From an uncultured Bacteroidales bacterium (GTDB lineage: Bacteria; Bacteroidota; Bacteroidia; Bacteroidales; F082), in NCBI GenBank assembly GCA_937902805.1, contig CALEMB010000048.1, positions 1 through 23,286 on the forward strand: 23,286 bases of DNA, written 5' to 3'. A program made the position numbers and the translations under genes. This document shows, piece by piece, positions 13,528 through 21,002 of the stretch; within the stretch, counting starts at the first letter, position 1, and each line of letters begins with the position of its first letter. The notes under the pieces were generated by a model. That model was not told where the DNA came from, made no database searches, and saw nothing but the letters and a program-made list of their open reading frames with translations.

Positions 13528-14909
13528 CCGACCAACTCTCCCTCAATCGACAAAGGCGAAGCCGAAGTCACCTTCACATTTACAATCTGTCCAATAAGTT
13601 TTGTGTCTCTCGAAGCAAAGCGAATAACAATCTTTCCTTCAGTGTGGCCGGTGAGATAGCCGTTCTTGCGGTCGTGGCTCTCCACGAGCATCTTGACGGT
13701 CTGCCCGATGAGGCCTTGGTTATAGACGAGGCTGTGTTTCATCAGTTCCTCCGTGAGGCGGTGGTAACGTTGGCGTTTCACTTCCTTCGGCACATCGTCG
13801 TCCCATTCCGAGGCCACTGCCCCAGGACGCACGCTGTATTGCGCGATGAACGCCATGTTGTATTTGAACTCTTCCATGGCTTTGCGCGTGTTCTCGAACT
13901 CATCTTCGGTCTCGTGCGTGAAGCCCACGATGATATCGGTGAAGATGGTCGCCGTCGGCAGTTTCTCGCGGATGGTATGGATGATGTGGCGGTAAGTAGC
14001 CAGGTCGTGGTGGCGGTTCATGCGTTGCAGCATGTTTTCGTCGCCCGACTGGATGGGGATGTGGATCTGCTTGCCGAGGCAGTCGTACTGAGCCATCACC
14101 TCAATGACATCGTCTTTCATGTCGCGGGGATGTGGTGCGGTGAAATACACCCAAAATTCCTTGCCCGAAGTCTTGCCGAACTCACCCACGCGGCGCAATA
14201 GTTCTGCGAAGTCAATCTCTTCACCCTTCTTGTCGAGGCCGTATGAATTGACGTTCTGTCCCAACAGTGTGATGCTCTTGTAACCCTTCTCGACGAGGTC
14301 TTTTAGCTCGGTCAGGATTTCTTCCGAAGGACGTGACACCTCACGGCCACGAGTATAAGGCACGGCACAATAAGTACAGAATTTATTGCAACCGTTCTGA
14401 ATCGGGATGAAGGCCTCGAAAGTTGAAGTTTGTGTTGGCGTGATGGCCCAGAACTTGTCCATGTTGGCTGACGGGTTGATTTTGTCGTCCTTGTGGAACA
14501 GCGGTGCCAATGGCTTGACCACAGGCTGGTATTCAATCTCTTCTCCATAGCGTAACGAGGCTGGTGTGACGATGCCGTACTGGCGGATCATGTCGGGGAA
14601 ATTGGGCAACTCGTTCATGGCGAAGACCATGTCGAAAAGCTTGAGGAAACGCAGACGGTCGGCAGGCAGGATGCAACCCGACACAAAGGTGATGACGTTC
14701 TGGCGGTTTTTCATGGCGTTCCATTTCTCGATGCGGCCATACACCTTGTCGATGCCTTTCTGCCGCACCGAGCAGGCGATGATGCCGAGGATGGTAGCCT
14801 CGTCTTCTTTGTCGGTCTCAACGAAACCCATACCGTTGAGCACCGTGCGCACACGCTCCGTGTCGCTTAGGTTCATCTGGCAGCCTAAGGGGAGAAGATA
14901 ATATTTCAT
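13524..14909 (-). CDS. miaB: MiaB-like tRNA methylthiotransferase, divergent form
   Basis: A 461-residue radical SAM methylthiotransferase, best read as MiaB, which thiomethylates i6A37 to ms2i6A37. It has the three N-terminal cluster cysteines (Cys10 in GCQMN, Cys46 in ACSVR, Cys79 in SGCIL). The radical SAM motif is Cys174-x3-Cys178-x2-Cys181 (CNKFCTYC) with AVPYTRGREVSRP after it. The glycine-rich GQNVNSYG and the C-terminal TRAM domain (TEGKIVIRF) are present. It departs from usual MiaB: IACSVRQ replaces NTCSVRE, and DIIVGFTHETE replaces DIIVGFPGETE. The MtaB gene follows by ATGA overlap. The leader holds a 7-bp tandem repeat and REP-like elements. A paralogue with a shifted target is an alternative. 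Confidence 0.85.
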   Translation of the reverse strand: MKYYLLPLGCQMNLSDTERVRTVLNGMGFVETDKEDEATILGIIACSVRQKGIDKVYGRIEKWNAMKNRQNVITFVSGCILPADRLRFLKLFDMVFAMNELPNFPDMIRQYGIVTPASLRYGEEIEYQPVVKPLAPLFHKDDKINPSANMDKFWAITPTQTSTFEAFIPIQNGCNKFCTYCAVPYTRGREVSRPSEEILTELKDLVEKGYKSITLLGQNVNSYGLDKKGEEIDFAELLRRVGEFGKTSGKEFWVYFTAPHPRDMKDDVIEVMAQYDCLGKQIHIPIQSGDENMLQRMNRHHDLATYRHIIHTIREKLPTATIFTDIIVGFTHETEDEFENTRKAMEEFKYNMAFIAQYSVRPGAVASEWDDDVPKEVKRQRYHRLTEELMKHSLVYNQGLIGQTVKMLVESHDRKNGYLTGHTEGKIVIRFASRDTKLIGQIVNVKVTSASPLSIEGELVG

Positions 14910-14911
14910 TT

Positions 14912-14947
14912 AGTTGATAGTTGACAGTTAACAGTTGTTCAGTTGAC
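14912..14947. repeat. 7-bp tandem repeat in the miaB leader
   Basis: Units AGTTGAT, AGTTGAC, AGTTAAC, AGTTGTT(C) and AGTTGAC lie directly upstream of the miaB-like start codon. On the coding strand they read as repeated TCAACT-type heptamers ending two bases before ATG. Confidence 0.7.
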
Positions 14948-14954
14948 GCTTCGC

Positions 14955-14984
14955 GTCATTGCGAGGAGGAACGACGAAGCAATC
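14955..14984. repeat. REP-like element, CATTGCGAG...GCAATC family
   Basis: CGTCATTGCGAGGAGGAAC followed by GACGAAGCAATC matches the right arm of the hairpin at 8528-8600 almost exactly. It lies in the miaB leader between the heptamer repeat and a second REP-like element. Confidence 0.8.
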
Positions 14985-14995
14985 TAGAGGTGCGG

Positions 14996-15029
14996 CCCTT
15001 CGACACTTCGACAAGCTCAGTGCTCAGGG
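14996..15029. repeat. REP-like element, TTCGACAAGCTCAG family
   Basis: CCCTTCGACA-CTTCGACAAGCTCAG-TGCTCAGGG contains nested partial duplications (TTCGACA twice, GCTCAG twice) and can fold back (CCCT with AGGG). A related core is found inside the 2-epimerase gene at 10535-10551. Confidence 0.7.
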
Positions 15030-15072
15030 ACCTTAACCCGTTGAATCAGCCTGCAAAAATACGTTTTTTTAT

Positions 15073-16035
15073 TTAGCCGTATATCAAATGCATGATATCA
15101 CGCAGGATTTCGTTGCCCTCGTCAAAGGCAGGCTTGGCTTTCGTGCTGCTGCCTCGTATGAGTTGTTCGGCTAGTCGGATAGTCTCTGGTTCAAGGCAAT
15201 CAGAGGCGATTTGAGCCTTGGTGATAATGGATTTTGCCTCATCAATATGTAAGGCAATGTCGACATTACCCCATGGGAATTGTGCCTTTTTCGCGGTCTT
15301 GAATTGCCTCCAACGACCAAAAAGAAAGTCATCAGAGGAGATGCGCTCTCGGACAGCTTGCACCTCCTTATTATTAATAAAGGTATCGAAATCGAGTATG
15401 GTGGCCTTGTTTCCGTAAACCTTTTCAAATGAGGCGATGAGTGGCTGTTTGATGTTCTCGGAAGTCAGTTCGGGCACGAGTTCGCTGAGGTTGACGACAC
15501 GGCTGGCCACACTCTTCACCCCGTTTTTCATCAGTTTGGCCTTGTCGACGATGAGGTAACGCTGCATCATCGTGCCATCGGTCTTGATGAGAATGGTGCC
15601 GTGGTGCAGGTCGTTTTTTTGTCCTTTGGCGAAAGCGTTGCCGCTGAATTTACGTCCTTGGCAAGTAAGGTCGTTGCGCCCCGAGATTTCAGCTTCCAGT
15701 CCATAGGCGAGTAGCGCATCCTGGATGACGGAGAGTTGCTTGCGGACGTCGTACAATGATTTGTCAGCGACGAACGAGAAGTTGATGTTGCCTAAATCGT
15801 GGTACACAGCACCGCCGCCCGTGCCGCGGCGCATCAGGTGACCGCCTTCGTCAAGTAGCAGTTGTACGTTGCATTCTGAATAGGGGTTTTGGTTGTAGCC
15901 GATGACGACGGTCTGCTGGTTTTTCCAGAGGTACATAGTGACCGTGTCTTCCTCTTGGTGCTCAGTGAGATACTGTTCCACGGCGCGATTGAGGAAGGGA
16001 TTGTATTGGTCACTGATTAGGATTTGAAGTTGCAT
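15073..16035 (-). CDS. lplA: Lipoate-protein ligase A
   Basis: A 320-residue enzyme expected to activate lipoate with ATP and attach it to lysine of E2 or GcvH domains in the cytoplasm. The catalytic domain carries RRGTGGGAVYHDLGNINFSF (residues 69-88) and the ligase lysine region CQGRKFSGNAFAKG (Lys129). The C-terminal accessory domain (about 245-320) has FLFGRWRQFKTAKKAQFPWG, so the ligase has both domains, unlike some split bacterial forms. The start is MQLQILISDQYNPFLNRAVE at 16035. A 33-residue extension to 16134 is rejected because it crosses the -7 box TATCTTTG (16065-16058), which lies 22 bases before the chosen ATG. It is divergent from the serine palmitoyltransferase gene. Confidence 0.93.
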   Translation of the reverse strand: MQLQILISDQYNPFLNRAVEQYLTEHQEEDTVTMYLWKNQQTVVIGYNQNPYSECNVQLLLDEGGHLMRRGTGGGAVYHDLGNINFSFVADKSLYDVRKQLSVIQDALLAYGLEAEISGRNDLTCQGRKFSGNAFAKGQKNDLHHGTILIKTDGTMMQRYLIVDKAKLMKNGVKSVASRVVNLSELVPELTSENIKQPLIASFEKVYGNKATILDFDTFINNKEVQAVRERISSDDFLFGRWRQFKTAKKAQFPWGNVDIALHIDEAKSIITKAQIASDCLEPETIRLAEQLIRGSSTKAKPAFDEGNEILRDIMHLIYG

Positions 16036-16057
16036 GGTTATGTTGACGATTTTTTGG

Positions 16058-16065
16058 CAAAGATA
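16058..16065 (-). promoter_or_regulatory. Probable lplA -7 box
   Basis: TATCTTTG on the minus strand matches TAnnTTTG and is 22 bases before the lplA ATG. No convincing -33 element is seen at the expected distance. Confidence 0.5.
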
Positions 16066-16086
16066 TGATTTTTTGTTTTTTCGATG

Positions 16087-16115
16087 TTGTGTTTGTCGAA
16101 AAATCCGTAACTTGC
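16087..16115 (+). promoter_or_regulatory. Probable promoter of the spt operon
   Basis: TTG (16087-16089) and TAACTTGC (16108-16115) are 18 bases apart. The -7 box departs from TAnnTTTG in its last two positions. It lies 34 bases before the spt ATG. Confidence 0.45.
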
Positions 16116-16149
16116 GCCTTTTTAGAAGCGTCAAAAATTTGTTAATTTT

Positions 16150-17340
16150 ATGAAATCCAATATTTTAAGAAATAAATGCGCACAATATAGGGCGCCTCAG
16201 ATTGCTCGTGAAAAGGGGATTTATCCATATTATAAGACAATCGAATCGGAACAAAGCACGGTAGTGAAAATCAAAGGCAAAGATGTGCTGATGTTTGGTT
16301 CCAACAGTTATCTGGGCCTTTCCAACGATCCTCGTCTGAAGGAAGCGGCCAAGGCTGCCATCGACAAATACGGCACCAGCTGTTCGGGCTCCCGATTCCT
16401 CAACGGCACCCTTGACATCCATGTTGAATTGGAAGAAAAACTTGCCCGTTTGATAGGCAAAGAAGAGGCCGTGTGTTTTAGCACGGGATTCCAAGTGAAT
16501 CTGGGTGTGGTGTCGGCTTTGTGTGGCCGTAACGACTACCTGTTGCTTGACCGTCTTGATCACGCTTCCATCATCGAAGGTAGCCGTCTGTCGTTCGGGC
16601 AGACGCTGAAATACGCACATAACGACATGGAAAACCTGGAATTGCGTTTGCGTCAATGCAATCCTGATTCCATCAAGTTGATTGTCGCAGATGGCGTTTT
16701 TTCCATGGAAGGCGATATCGTTCCCTTGCCTGAGATGGTGGCATTGGCCGAGAAATATGATGCCGACATTATGATGGATGATGCCCATGCCTTAGGTGTC
16801 TTGGGACATCAAGGCCGTGGCACTGCCGACCATTTCGGCTTGACCGACAAGGTGGATCTCATCATGGGTACCTTCTCCAAGTCGTTCGGGTCGTTGGGCG
16901 GTTTCATCGCTTCCGATTCCGACACGATCAACTTCTTGAAACACAATGCCCGCTCGTTGATTTTCAGCGCCAGCATGCCGCCTTCCAATGTGGCAGCGGT
17001 CAGCAAGGCCATCGATATTATGCTTGCTGAGCCCGAGCGTATTCAACATCTTTGGGATGTGAGCAACTATGCCCGACAGCAATTTAAAGATAGAGGTTTC
17101 GATACGGGTCATAGCGAAACGCCCATCATTCCTCTGTTTGTGAGAAATTCAGAGAAGGCTTTCTGGCTGTGCAACAGATTGTTGGAAGATGGCGTTTTCA
17201 TCACTCCGGTGATTGCTCCTGCCGTGCCTGAAAATGATGCCTTGATTCGTTTCGCCTTGATGGCTACGCATACCTTTGAACAGGTTGACGAAGCGGTGGA
17301 TAAGATCACAAGAGCCTTCAAAGAAGCAGGAATTATTTAA
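16150..17340 (+). CDS. spt: Serine palmitoyltransferase (PLP alpha-oxoamine synthase)
   Basis: A 396-residue PLP enzyme that would condense L-serine with a long-chain acyl-CoA to 3-ketosphinganine, the first step of sphingolipid synthesis. Landmarks are GIYPYYKTIESEQ, VLMFGSNSYLGLSNDP, GSRFLNGTLDIHVELE, DHASIIEG (His138, stacks on PLP), DGVFSMEGDI, MMDDAHALG (Asp210, His213) and TFSKSFGSLGG (Lys244, forms the PLP aldimine). The DDAHALG form has Asp where related enzymes have Glu, a mild change. The YPYYKTIES and MFGSNSYLGL segments closely match Bacteroidales Spt rather than BioF or Kbl, which are the main alternatives. The SDR gene follows two bases after the stop, supporting a joint sphingolipid role. 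Confidence 0.87.
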   Translation: MKSNILRNKCAQYRAPQIAREKGIYPYYKTIESEQSTVVKIKGKDVLMFGSNSYLGLSNDPRLKEAAKAAIDKYGTSCSGSRFLNGTLDIHVELEEKLARLIGKEEAVCFSTGFQVNLGVVSALCGRNDYLLLDRLDHASIIEGSRLSFGQTLKYAHNDMENLELRLRQCNPDSIKLIVADGVFSMEGDIVPLPEMVALAEKYDADIMMDDAHALGVLGHQGRGTADHFGLTDKVDLIMGTFSKSFGSLGGFIASDSDTINFLKHNARSLIFSASMPPSNVAAVSKAIDIMLAEPERIQHLWDVSNYARQQFKDRGFDTGHSETPIIPLFVRNSEKAFWLCNRLLEDGVFITPVIAPAVPENDALIRFALMATHTFEQVDEAVDKITRAFKEAGII

Positions 17341-17342
17341 TC

Positions 17343-18140
17343 ATGGTCATTCTCATCACAGGCATATCATCAGGCTTTGGCTTGGAGACCGCACGTCTGT
17401 TGGCGGGGGAAGGCCATGTCGTTTATGGCACGGTGCGCCGTGAGGTGGAGCCTTTGCCTGGGGTACATTACCTGAAAGTGGACGTCCGTGACCGCAATGC
17501 AGTGAAAGGGGTGGTGCAGCAGGTGGTTGACCAGGAAGGTCGTATTGACGTGTTGGTCAACAACGCTGGAATGGGCATTGGCGGACCTGTTGAGTTTGCA
17601 ACCGAGGAGGAAATCCGGGAGCAAATGGAAGCCAATTTCATGGGACTGGTCAATTTCGTGACTGCTGTTTTGCCCTATATGCGGGCACAAGGCAAAGGAA
17701 AAATCATCGCGTTAAGTTCTATCGGCGGCTTGATGGGTTTGCCTTTCCAAGGCTTTTATTCCGCTAGCAAGTTCGCTATAGAAGGCTATTGCGAAGCACT
17801 CCGATTGGAGACGAAGCAGTTTGGTGTCAAGGTCGTTGTGGTGCGTCCAGGCGATTTTTCAACGGGCTTCACCGCCAGCAGAAAAAAGACCGTCGATACC
17901 GAGGCCATGAAAGCCTATAAGACCTATGCCGAGTCGATGACGAAAGTGGAGCATGATGAGACTGGAGGATTGAAGCCTCAAGTCCTGGCCAGCAAAATCA
18001 GTGATATTATCCGAAATGAGAATCCACGTTACGGCTATGTCGTCGCTTCATTCGAGCAACGCCTGTCGGTGTTTTTGAAACGCATATTGCCAGCCCGATG
18101 GTTTGCTAAGATTCTTGGAAGTTATTATAAGCTGAATTGA
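17343..18140 (+). CDS. Short-chain dehydrogenase/reductase, probable 3-ketosphinganine reductase
   Basis: A 265-residue classical SDR. It has the nucleotide-binding TGISSGFG (TGxxxGxG) at residues 6-13, NNAGMG, the catalytic Ser in IIALSSIGG, and the YSASK catalytic Tyr/Lys. VVVRPGDFSTGF follows the usual PG motif. The C-terminal part is basic and hydrophobic (SVFLKRILPARWFAKILGSYYKLN), compatible with membrane association. The SDR fold alone does not give the substrate. Its position two bases after the serine palmitoyltransferase stop, on one message, makes reduction of 3-ketosphinganine to sphinganine the best inference. The operon ends at the bidirectional terminator at 18182-18219. Confidence 0.85.
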   Translation: MVILITGISSGFGLETARLLAGEGHVVYGTVRREVEPLPGVHYLKVDVRDRNAVKGVVQQVVDQEGRIDVLVNNAGMGIGGPVEFATEEEIREQMEANFMGLVNFVTAVLPYMRAQGKGKIIALSSIGGLMGLPFQGFYSASKFAIEGYCEALRLETKQFGVKVVVVRPGDFSTGFTASRKKTVDTEAMKAYKTYAESMTKVEHDETGGLKPQVLASKISDIIRNENPRYGYVVASFEQRLSVFLKRILPARWFAKILGSYYKLN

Positions 18141-18181
18141 TGGCGTCCTAATCATTTGACACGAAAGCCATCCTTGATAAA

Positions 18182-18219
18182 TAAAAATCCCTAACCTTGA
18201 ACCAGTTAGGGATTTTTTT
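18182..18219. terminator. Bidirectional terminator between the spt operon and tRNA-Glu
   Basis: AAAAATCCCTAAC pairs with GTTAGGGATTTTT around a 9-base loop. The T-run serves the plus-strand spt operon, and the complement of the A-run serves the minus-strand tRNA gene. Confidence 0.9.
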
Positions 18220-18220
18220 G

Positions 18221-18297
18221 TGGTAGTCTCTCCGGGATTTGAACCCGAGTTACCAGGATGAAAACCTGACGTCCTGACCAGACTAGACGAAGAGACC
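18221..18297 (-). tRNA. tRNA-Glu(UUC)
   Basis: The minus strand folds as a full cloverleaf. The acceptor is GGTCTCT with AGAGACT (first pair G-U). The D stem is GTCT/GGAC. The anticodon stem is TCAGG/CCTGG around TTTTCAT, giving anticodon TTC. The T arm is TCGGG-TTCAAAT-CCCGG. The discriminator is A and CCA is encoded. Length is 77 bases with CCA. A good promoter lies upstream and a terminator downstream. Confidence 0.95.
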
Positions 18298-18319
18298 ACT
18301 TCGTGTCATTTTGACGGTG

Positions 18320-18350
18320 CAAAAGTAGACAAAATTCCGATACCTACAAC
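18320..18350 (-). promoter_or_regulatory. tRNA-Glu promoter
   Basis: On the minus strand GTTG (18350-18347) is followed after 19 bases by TACTTTTG (18327-18320), matching TAnnTTTG. It lies 23 bases before the mature tRNA 5' end. Confidence 0.8.
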
Positions 18351-18417
18351 GCTTTTGCTGAAATTTTTATCAAAAATATTATAAATAATTGTAAAACAAT
18401 GATTTAAATTTCTATAA

Positions 18418-19218
18418 TTATTCCACGATAATGGAGAATTGGAACAATTTGTTGCGCAATTGGTCGATGGGAGCCGTATAGATGAAGGCGGGATGCTTTA
18501 CGATATTCAAAAGACCATAGCTCATTTTGATTTCAATGCCCATCTTGAACCATTGGTTGTAGATGTCGAGACCGGCACCCAATTCCGCAGCGCAATCGAA
18601 GCGTTTGGTAACCAAATTATTGATAAATTCATTGCCATTTATATCGGTTTCTTTGTTGTCTTTCTGTGAGGCCAAGTCGAGTTTAGGGTTGACGCCACCC
18701 ATGATGTACATTCCAATGTTGTTGTAGCGCTTCGAACGGTACTTGATGTTGATCGGAAACTCGACGAAAGTGGTGCCGATGGATTTGGTGATAGTCATCA
18801 TATTGTCGCTGCCGTCAACGCCTTTGACGTTGATGTCGTAGCGCATCTTACGCTCGGCGAAACTCAGCGAAGGGATGAGGCGCAGGTCGAAATAACGGCC
18901 TAGGCGCTTGCTACCTATGATGCCGACGGTGAAGCCAGGCGTTTGATTGGTCTCAATGTTGTACACATACAGGCATGCTGTGGCGGGGATGCTATAGGGA
19001 CCGTTGGGCCATGAGTCGGCGGGCTGGGCGATATTCTGGTAGCCATCAATCGTCTTGATGGTGTACATCATCTGGTTGTAGGCCAGCAAGAAACCGAAAT
19101 GATACGGCTCGTTTTCATAATTGGGAAGATAACGTATGGCCCTGCGTTGGGCTTGTGCTGGGATTACGGTTGCAGTAAGCAACAACATGACGGCCAGTAT
19201 TTTCAGTGCTTTTTTCAA
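18418..19218 (-). CDS. porT: PorT/SprT-type T9SS outer-membrane protein
   Basis: A 266-residue protein with a clear signal peptide (MKKALKILAVMLLLTATVIPAQA). An alternating-strand beta-barrel body includes FGFLLAYNQMMYTIK, TPGFTVGIIGSKRLGRYFDLRLIPSLSF, FVEFPINIKYRSKRYNN and a C-terminal aromatic-poor ending FQFSIIVE. Order and content match PorT/SprT, an outer-membrane component needed for T9SS secretion. The ubiE neighbour supports this, since ubiE-porT adjacency is frequent in Bacteroidota. The start codon appears to be TTG: no in-frame ATG lies just upstream, and the next Met would break the signal peptide. A -7-like box TACTTTTG lies in the 90-base gap after ubiE. The T9SS cargo at 4494-6941 needs such a system. 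Confidence 0.82.
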   Translation of the reverse strand: MKKALKILAVMLLLTATVIPAQAQRRAIRYLPNYENEPYHFGFLLAYNQMMYTIKTIDGYQNIAQPADSWPNGPYSIPATACLYVYNIETNQTPGFTVGIIGSKRLGRYFDLRLIPSLSFAERKMRYDINVKGVDGSDNMMTITKSIGTTFVEFPINIKYRSKRYNNIGMYIMGGVNPKLDLASQKDNKETDINGNEFINNLVTKRFDCAAELGAGLDIYNQWFKMGIEIKMSYGLLNIVKHPAFIYTAPIDQLRNKLFQFSIIVE

Positions 19219-19308
19219 GATGCAATGGTTTTAATATGGTTTTAACGAATGTCGTTCGTTTTTATTGCGCTAAAACGACTGCAAAAGTAGGAAAAAAAGG
19301 AATACAAA

Positions 19309-20001
19309 TCACTTGGTGGTGGAATAGAGCGTTGTAATGCCGAAGGAAAGACTTTTTACCGAACCGTTTTTCAATCCGTTTTCGTCTAGAGTCCGTATGA
19401 AATCATTGGGTTTAGGGAAAGCTTCCACGGACTGTGGCAGGTAGGTGTAGGCACTTGGATCCTTTGAAATGCATTGTCCGATTTTCGGAAGGAAATGTTT
19501 GAAATATAGGCGATAAAGTTGTTTCATGGGAAACATTTCCGGTATGGAAAACTCCAAAATGACAGCGCATCCATTAGGTTTCAGCACCCGATGGATTTCG
19601 GAAAGCCCTTGCTCCCTGTTTTCAAAATTCCTTACGCCAAAGCCAACTGTGACGGCATCGAAACTATTGTCGTCAAAAGGCAGAGAGGCAGCGTCACCCA
19701 AATGCAACTCAATTTGGCTTTCAAGCCCCTGTTGCTTGACCTTTTCTTTCCCGATTTCCAACATCTTTTCTGAAATGTCCATGCCGACGATATGGGATTG
19801 GGGATTGCGTTTTGCCAAGGCGATGGCGAGGTCGGCTGTGCCGGTGGCAAGGTCGAGGATGGTTTCGGGGTGGCTTTTGGCCACTTCTTTGGCCGTCTTC
19901 TGTCGCCACACCTTATCTATATTCATGGAAAGCAGGTGGTTGAGTTGGTCGTAACTCGGCGAGATGCGGTCGAACATGGTGGCAATGGGGGAGACGCTCA
20001 T
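19309..20001 (-). CDS. ubiE: Demethylmenaquinone methyltransferase
   Basis: A 230-residue class I SAM methyltransferase that makes menaquinone from demethylmenaquinone, the last step of the pathway. It has the family start MFDRISPSYDQLNHLLS, the SAM motif ILDLATGTADLAIALA, the acidic GMDISEKML, and the UbiE signatures VTVGFGVRNFENREQGLSEIH and LKPNG. YKHFLPKIG-type (YFKHFLPKIGQCIS) and YTYLPQSVEAFP close the domain. Length is normal. Its ATG overlaps the stop of the glycosyltransferase gene (ATGA). Bacteroidota usually use menaquinone, so menG is the functional name. Confidence 0.95.
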   Translation of the reverse strand: MSVSPIATMFDRISPSYDQLNHLLSMNIDKVWRQKTAKEVAKSHPETILDLATGTADLAIALAKRNPQSHIVGMDISEKMLEIGKEKVKQQGLESQIELHLGDAASLPFDDNSFDAVTVGFGVRNFENREQGLSEIHRVLKPNGCAVILEFSIPEMFPMKQLYRLYFKHFLPKIGQCISKDPSAYTYLPQSVEAFPKPNDFIRTLDENGLKNGSVKSLSFGITTLYSTTK

Positions 20002-21002
20002 GACTGCACCAGTTTTTCAAGGATTTGGCTTGGCGCAATGCTGTTTAAACAAGCATAATCGCCTCTATAGCAAGGCTTGTTCCCATAAACCGAGCAGGGA
20101 CGGCAAGACAAATCGAGTTGAATGCAGTCGCTCGGCTGTTGGTTCCAGCCCAAAAATCCGGCGTAAGGATGCGTGCCACCCCAAATGGAGACGACCCTCG
20201 TCCCAACCAAGGAGGCCAAGTGCATGTTGGCGGAGTCCATGGAAAGCATCACGTCCAACTGACCCATCAAGGAGAGTTCTCCCGCCAAACCATGTCGGCT
20301 TTTTGCGGCTTTCACATGGGGATATTTATTGCAAAGTTCCGCAATTTGCTGTTTTTCCTCTTCGCCGCCACCGAAAAGGAATAGGGTAGAGTTTTCTCTC
20401 TCGCTTAAACACTTGATGACTATCTCCATTTTCTCCATAGAGTAAACTTTGGCGGGATGCTTGGCGAAGGGCGCAATGCCAATCCAAGTCTCATTAGTCG
20501 CTTTTTGCATCTCACAAAAAGAAGAATAGTCGAGTTTTACAAATTGTAGTTTGATGGGGAAGCCCAACTGCTCCAACACTTTGGTATAACGCTCAAAGGA
20601 AGTGGTTTGTTGGACGAAAATCTTGTTTTCCTGTCGGGTCAAGGCCTTCTTGCCTTTGCGTCCTTTGTCGAGTTTTGCGATTTTCTTGCAGTGCAGACAG
20701 CCCTCGGCACGAAGCCATTGGGTACGCAGCACATCATGGAAATCGGCGATATAGTCGAAGTCGTTCAAATGGGCATCTCGCCATAATCGACAGAGTCCGA
20801 GCAAACCTTTGTGGCGACCGTTCAGGTCGGCGGCGATGAAATGGACGTTTTTCGGAAGTTGCTCAAACAAGGGCCTCGCCATCTCTCGGCTGAGCATAGT
20901 AATCTCCAAATCGGGATACTGCACAGCCAAATCATAGACGACAGGCACCGTCATGGCGATGTCGCCCAAGGCTGAGAATCGTATGATGAGGAGCTTTTTC
21001 AT
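19998..21002 (-). CDS. Glycosyltransferase family 9 (heptosyltransferase-like)
   Basis: A 334-residue GT-B enzyme of the GT9 family, which moves heptose or related sugars onto lipopolysaccharide core in many Gram-negatives. The N-terminal domain begins KKLLIIRFSALGDIAMTVPVV, the typical GT9 opening with the catalytic Asp region. The C-terminal domain has IGIAPFAKHPAKVYSMEKM, LFLFGGG, then LMGQLDVMLSMDSANMHLASLVGTRVVSIWGGTHP (the donor-binding stretch). A C-terminal Cys cluster (CRPCSVYGNKPCYRGDYAC) resembles the metal-like motif seen at this end of many GT9 proteins. Its start and stop each overlap a neighbour as ATGA, so it is tightly coupled to the DUF4254 gene and ubiE. The exact sugar is unknown. 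Confidence 0.92.
   Translation of the reverse strand: MKKLLIIRFSALGDIAMTVPVVYDLAVQYPDLEITMLSREMARPLFEQLPKNVHFIAADLNGRHKGLLGLCRLWRDAHLNDFDYIADFHDVLRTQWLRAEGCLHCKKIAKLDKGRKGKKALTRQENKIFVQQTTSFERYTKVLEQLGFPIKLQFVKLDYSSFCEMQKATNETWIGIAPFAKHPAKVYSMEKMEIVIKCLSERENSTLFLFGGGEEEKQQIAELCNKYPHVKAAKSRHGLAGELSLMGQLDVMLSMDSANMHLASLVGTRVVSIWGGTHPYAGFLGWNQQPSDCIQLDLSCRPCSVYGNKPCYRGDYACLNSIAPSQILEKLVQS

Noticed and set aside
18301..18417. Additional RNA gene or terminator after porT
   Set aside because: The A/T-rich stretch forms only weak hairpins; only the tRNA promoter is supported.
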